The position numbers and the translations under genes are program-made. 40,124 nt of DNA from Asaia bogorensis (lineage in GTDB: Bacteria; Pseudomonadota; Alphaproteobacteria; Reyranellales; Reyranellaceae): assembly GCA_945905835.1 (NCBI GenBank), contig CAMDQJ010000025.1:1-40124 (forward strand), read 5' to 3'. The notes under the pieces were generated by a model that did not search any database, was not told the origin of the DNA, and saw only the letters and a list, made by a program, of their open reading frames with translations. Numbering within the stretch: position 1 is the stretch's first letter; every line of letters begins with the position of its first letter. Positions 39,683 to 40,124 of the stretch are shown here, one piece after another.

Positions 39683-40124
39683 ATGTCCATATCCCGCAGA
39701 TTCGCGTTGCAGAGCGGCCTGGTTCTTGTCGCCGTGGGATTTGCTCCCGCGGCCTACGCCGTCGACGCCTTGCCTGGCCCGCATTTCGTCGGCTTCGTGC
39801 AGGAGTCGAACGACTTCGAGATCGCCTCCAGCCGCATGGCGCTGGCGAAGTCGAACAACGAGGCCATCCGCGGCTTCGCCAACCGCATGATCATCGAGCA
39901 TGAGGAATCGGCCCGCACGCTCGTGCATAACCGCTCGGAAGCCGGTGTCACTCTGGCGCCAACGCCGGGTGGCCGCGAGCCGCGTCACGCCGCCATTCTC
40001 GACCGGCTGAGCGTCCTGCAGGGCGCCGAGTTCGACGGGGTCTATGCCAGTGCGCAGCTCGCCGCCCATGTCGAGGCGGTCGACCAGTTCGGCGCCTATT
40101 CGCAGAACGGCGACAACGGCGGCC
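39683..40124 (+). CDS. DUF4142 ferritin-like exported protein (partial)
   Basis: A frame opens at the ATG at 39683 after GAGAGG and runs to the window edge without a stop, so the 3' end is missing. The first 30 residues form a signal peptide (MSISRRFALQSGLVLVAVGF, then APAAYA). The 147 visible residues then show FVGFVQESNDFEIASSRMAL, the helix SNNEAIRGFANRMIIEHEES, and AEFDGVYASAQLAAHVEAVD, the helical pattern of DUF4142 proteins, which have a ferritin-like four-helix fold and are common in alphaproteobacterial periplasm and stress responses. The conserved FA..MI..H helix is present. Metal binding and function are not established for the family. Confidence 0.85.
   Translation, partial: MSISRRFALQSGLVLVAVGFAPAAYAVDALPGPHFVGFVQESNDFEIASSRMALAKSNNEAIRGFANRMIIEHEESARTLVHNRSEAGVTLAPTPGGREPRHAAILDRLSVLQGAEFDGVYASAQLAAHVEAVDQFGAYSQNGDNGG

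Overview
The window looks like a high-GC alphaproteobacterial chromosome. The evidence is the aroA-cmk-rpsA-ihfB order, a FYDLN-acid (TIGR02300) protein, and strong G/C third-position bias. It may be a Reyranella-like member of the Rhodospirillales/Hyphomicrobiales, but that placement is a guess.

Layout. (1) 1-2.6 kb is an accessory stretch: the 3' end of a type I restriction hsdR gene, two small unknown genes, and an opposite-strand protein that I read as HEPN-like with zinc ribbons. It ends exactly at the 3' end of a tRNA-Ala(GGC), which suggests a genomic island integrated at that tRNA. (2) 2.7-9.1 kb is core: FYDLN protein, aroA, cmk, rpsA, ihfB, a LapA-type membrane protein and an ornithine-cyclodeaminase-family enzyme. 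(3) 9.3-11.7 kb holds a small exported protein, a class III CoA-transferase and a MarR regulator. (4) 11.7-28.2 kb is a long plus-strand catabolic and transport locus. It encodes a molybdenum hydroxylase (FAD subunit plus a fused [2Fe-2S]/Mo subunit), a 6-hydroxynicotinate-reductase-like Fe-S protein, a UPF0280 (ApbE-like) protein, an inserted ParDE-type toxin-antitoxin pair, an AA_synth (DUF1185) protein, a small NTF2-like protein, a complete branched-chain-type ABC importer with fused permeases, a HyuA-type hydantoinase/oxoprolinase and two enolase-superfamily enzymes. (5) 28.1-32.6 kb on the minus strand holds a small secreted protein, an amidase, an aspartate-dehydrogenase-type enzyme, a GMC oxidoreductase and the deletion scar of a tripartite tricarboxylate (tct) transporter. 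(6) 32.6-40.1 kb holds a PNPOx-fold protein, a phytanoyl-CoA-dioxygenase-family protein, a MarR/EmrA/EmrB-type efflux operon, a TIGR01244 phosphatase-like protein coupled to a VUT-family transporter, and the start of a DUF4142 protein.

How the genes may work together. Four genes (FAD subunit, Fe-S/Mo subunit, reductase, UPF0280) are joined by ATGA stop/start overlaps. Hydroxylation of an N-heteroaromatic ring by a Mo enzyme followed by ring reduction is the logic of the reductive nicotinate pathway. The amide-hydrolysing families nearby (HyuA, amidase), the enolase-superfamily enzymes, the importer and an amino-acid dehydrogenase would suit uptake and breakdown of a cyclic N-compound. The actual substrate cannot be read from the sequence. 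The most testable idea is that UPF0280 flavinylates or otherwise matures the reductase.
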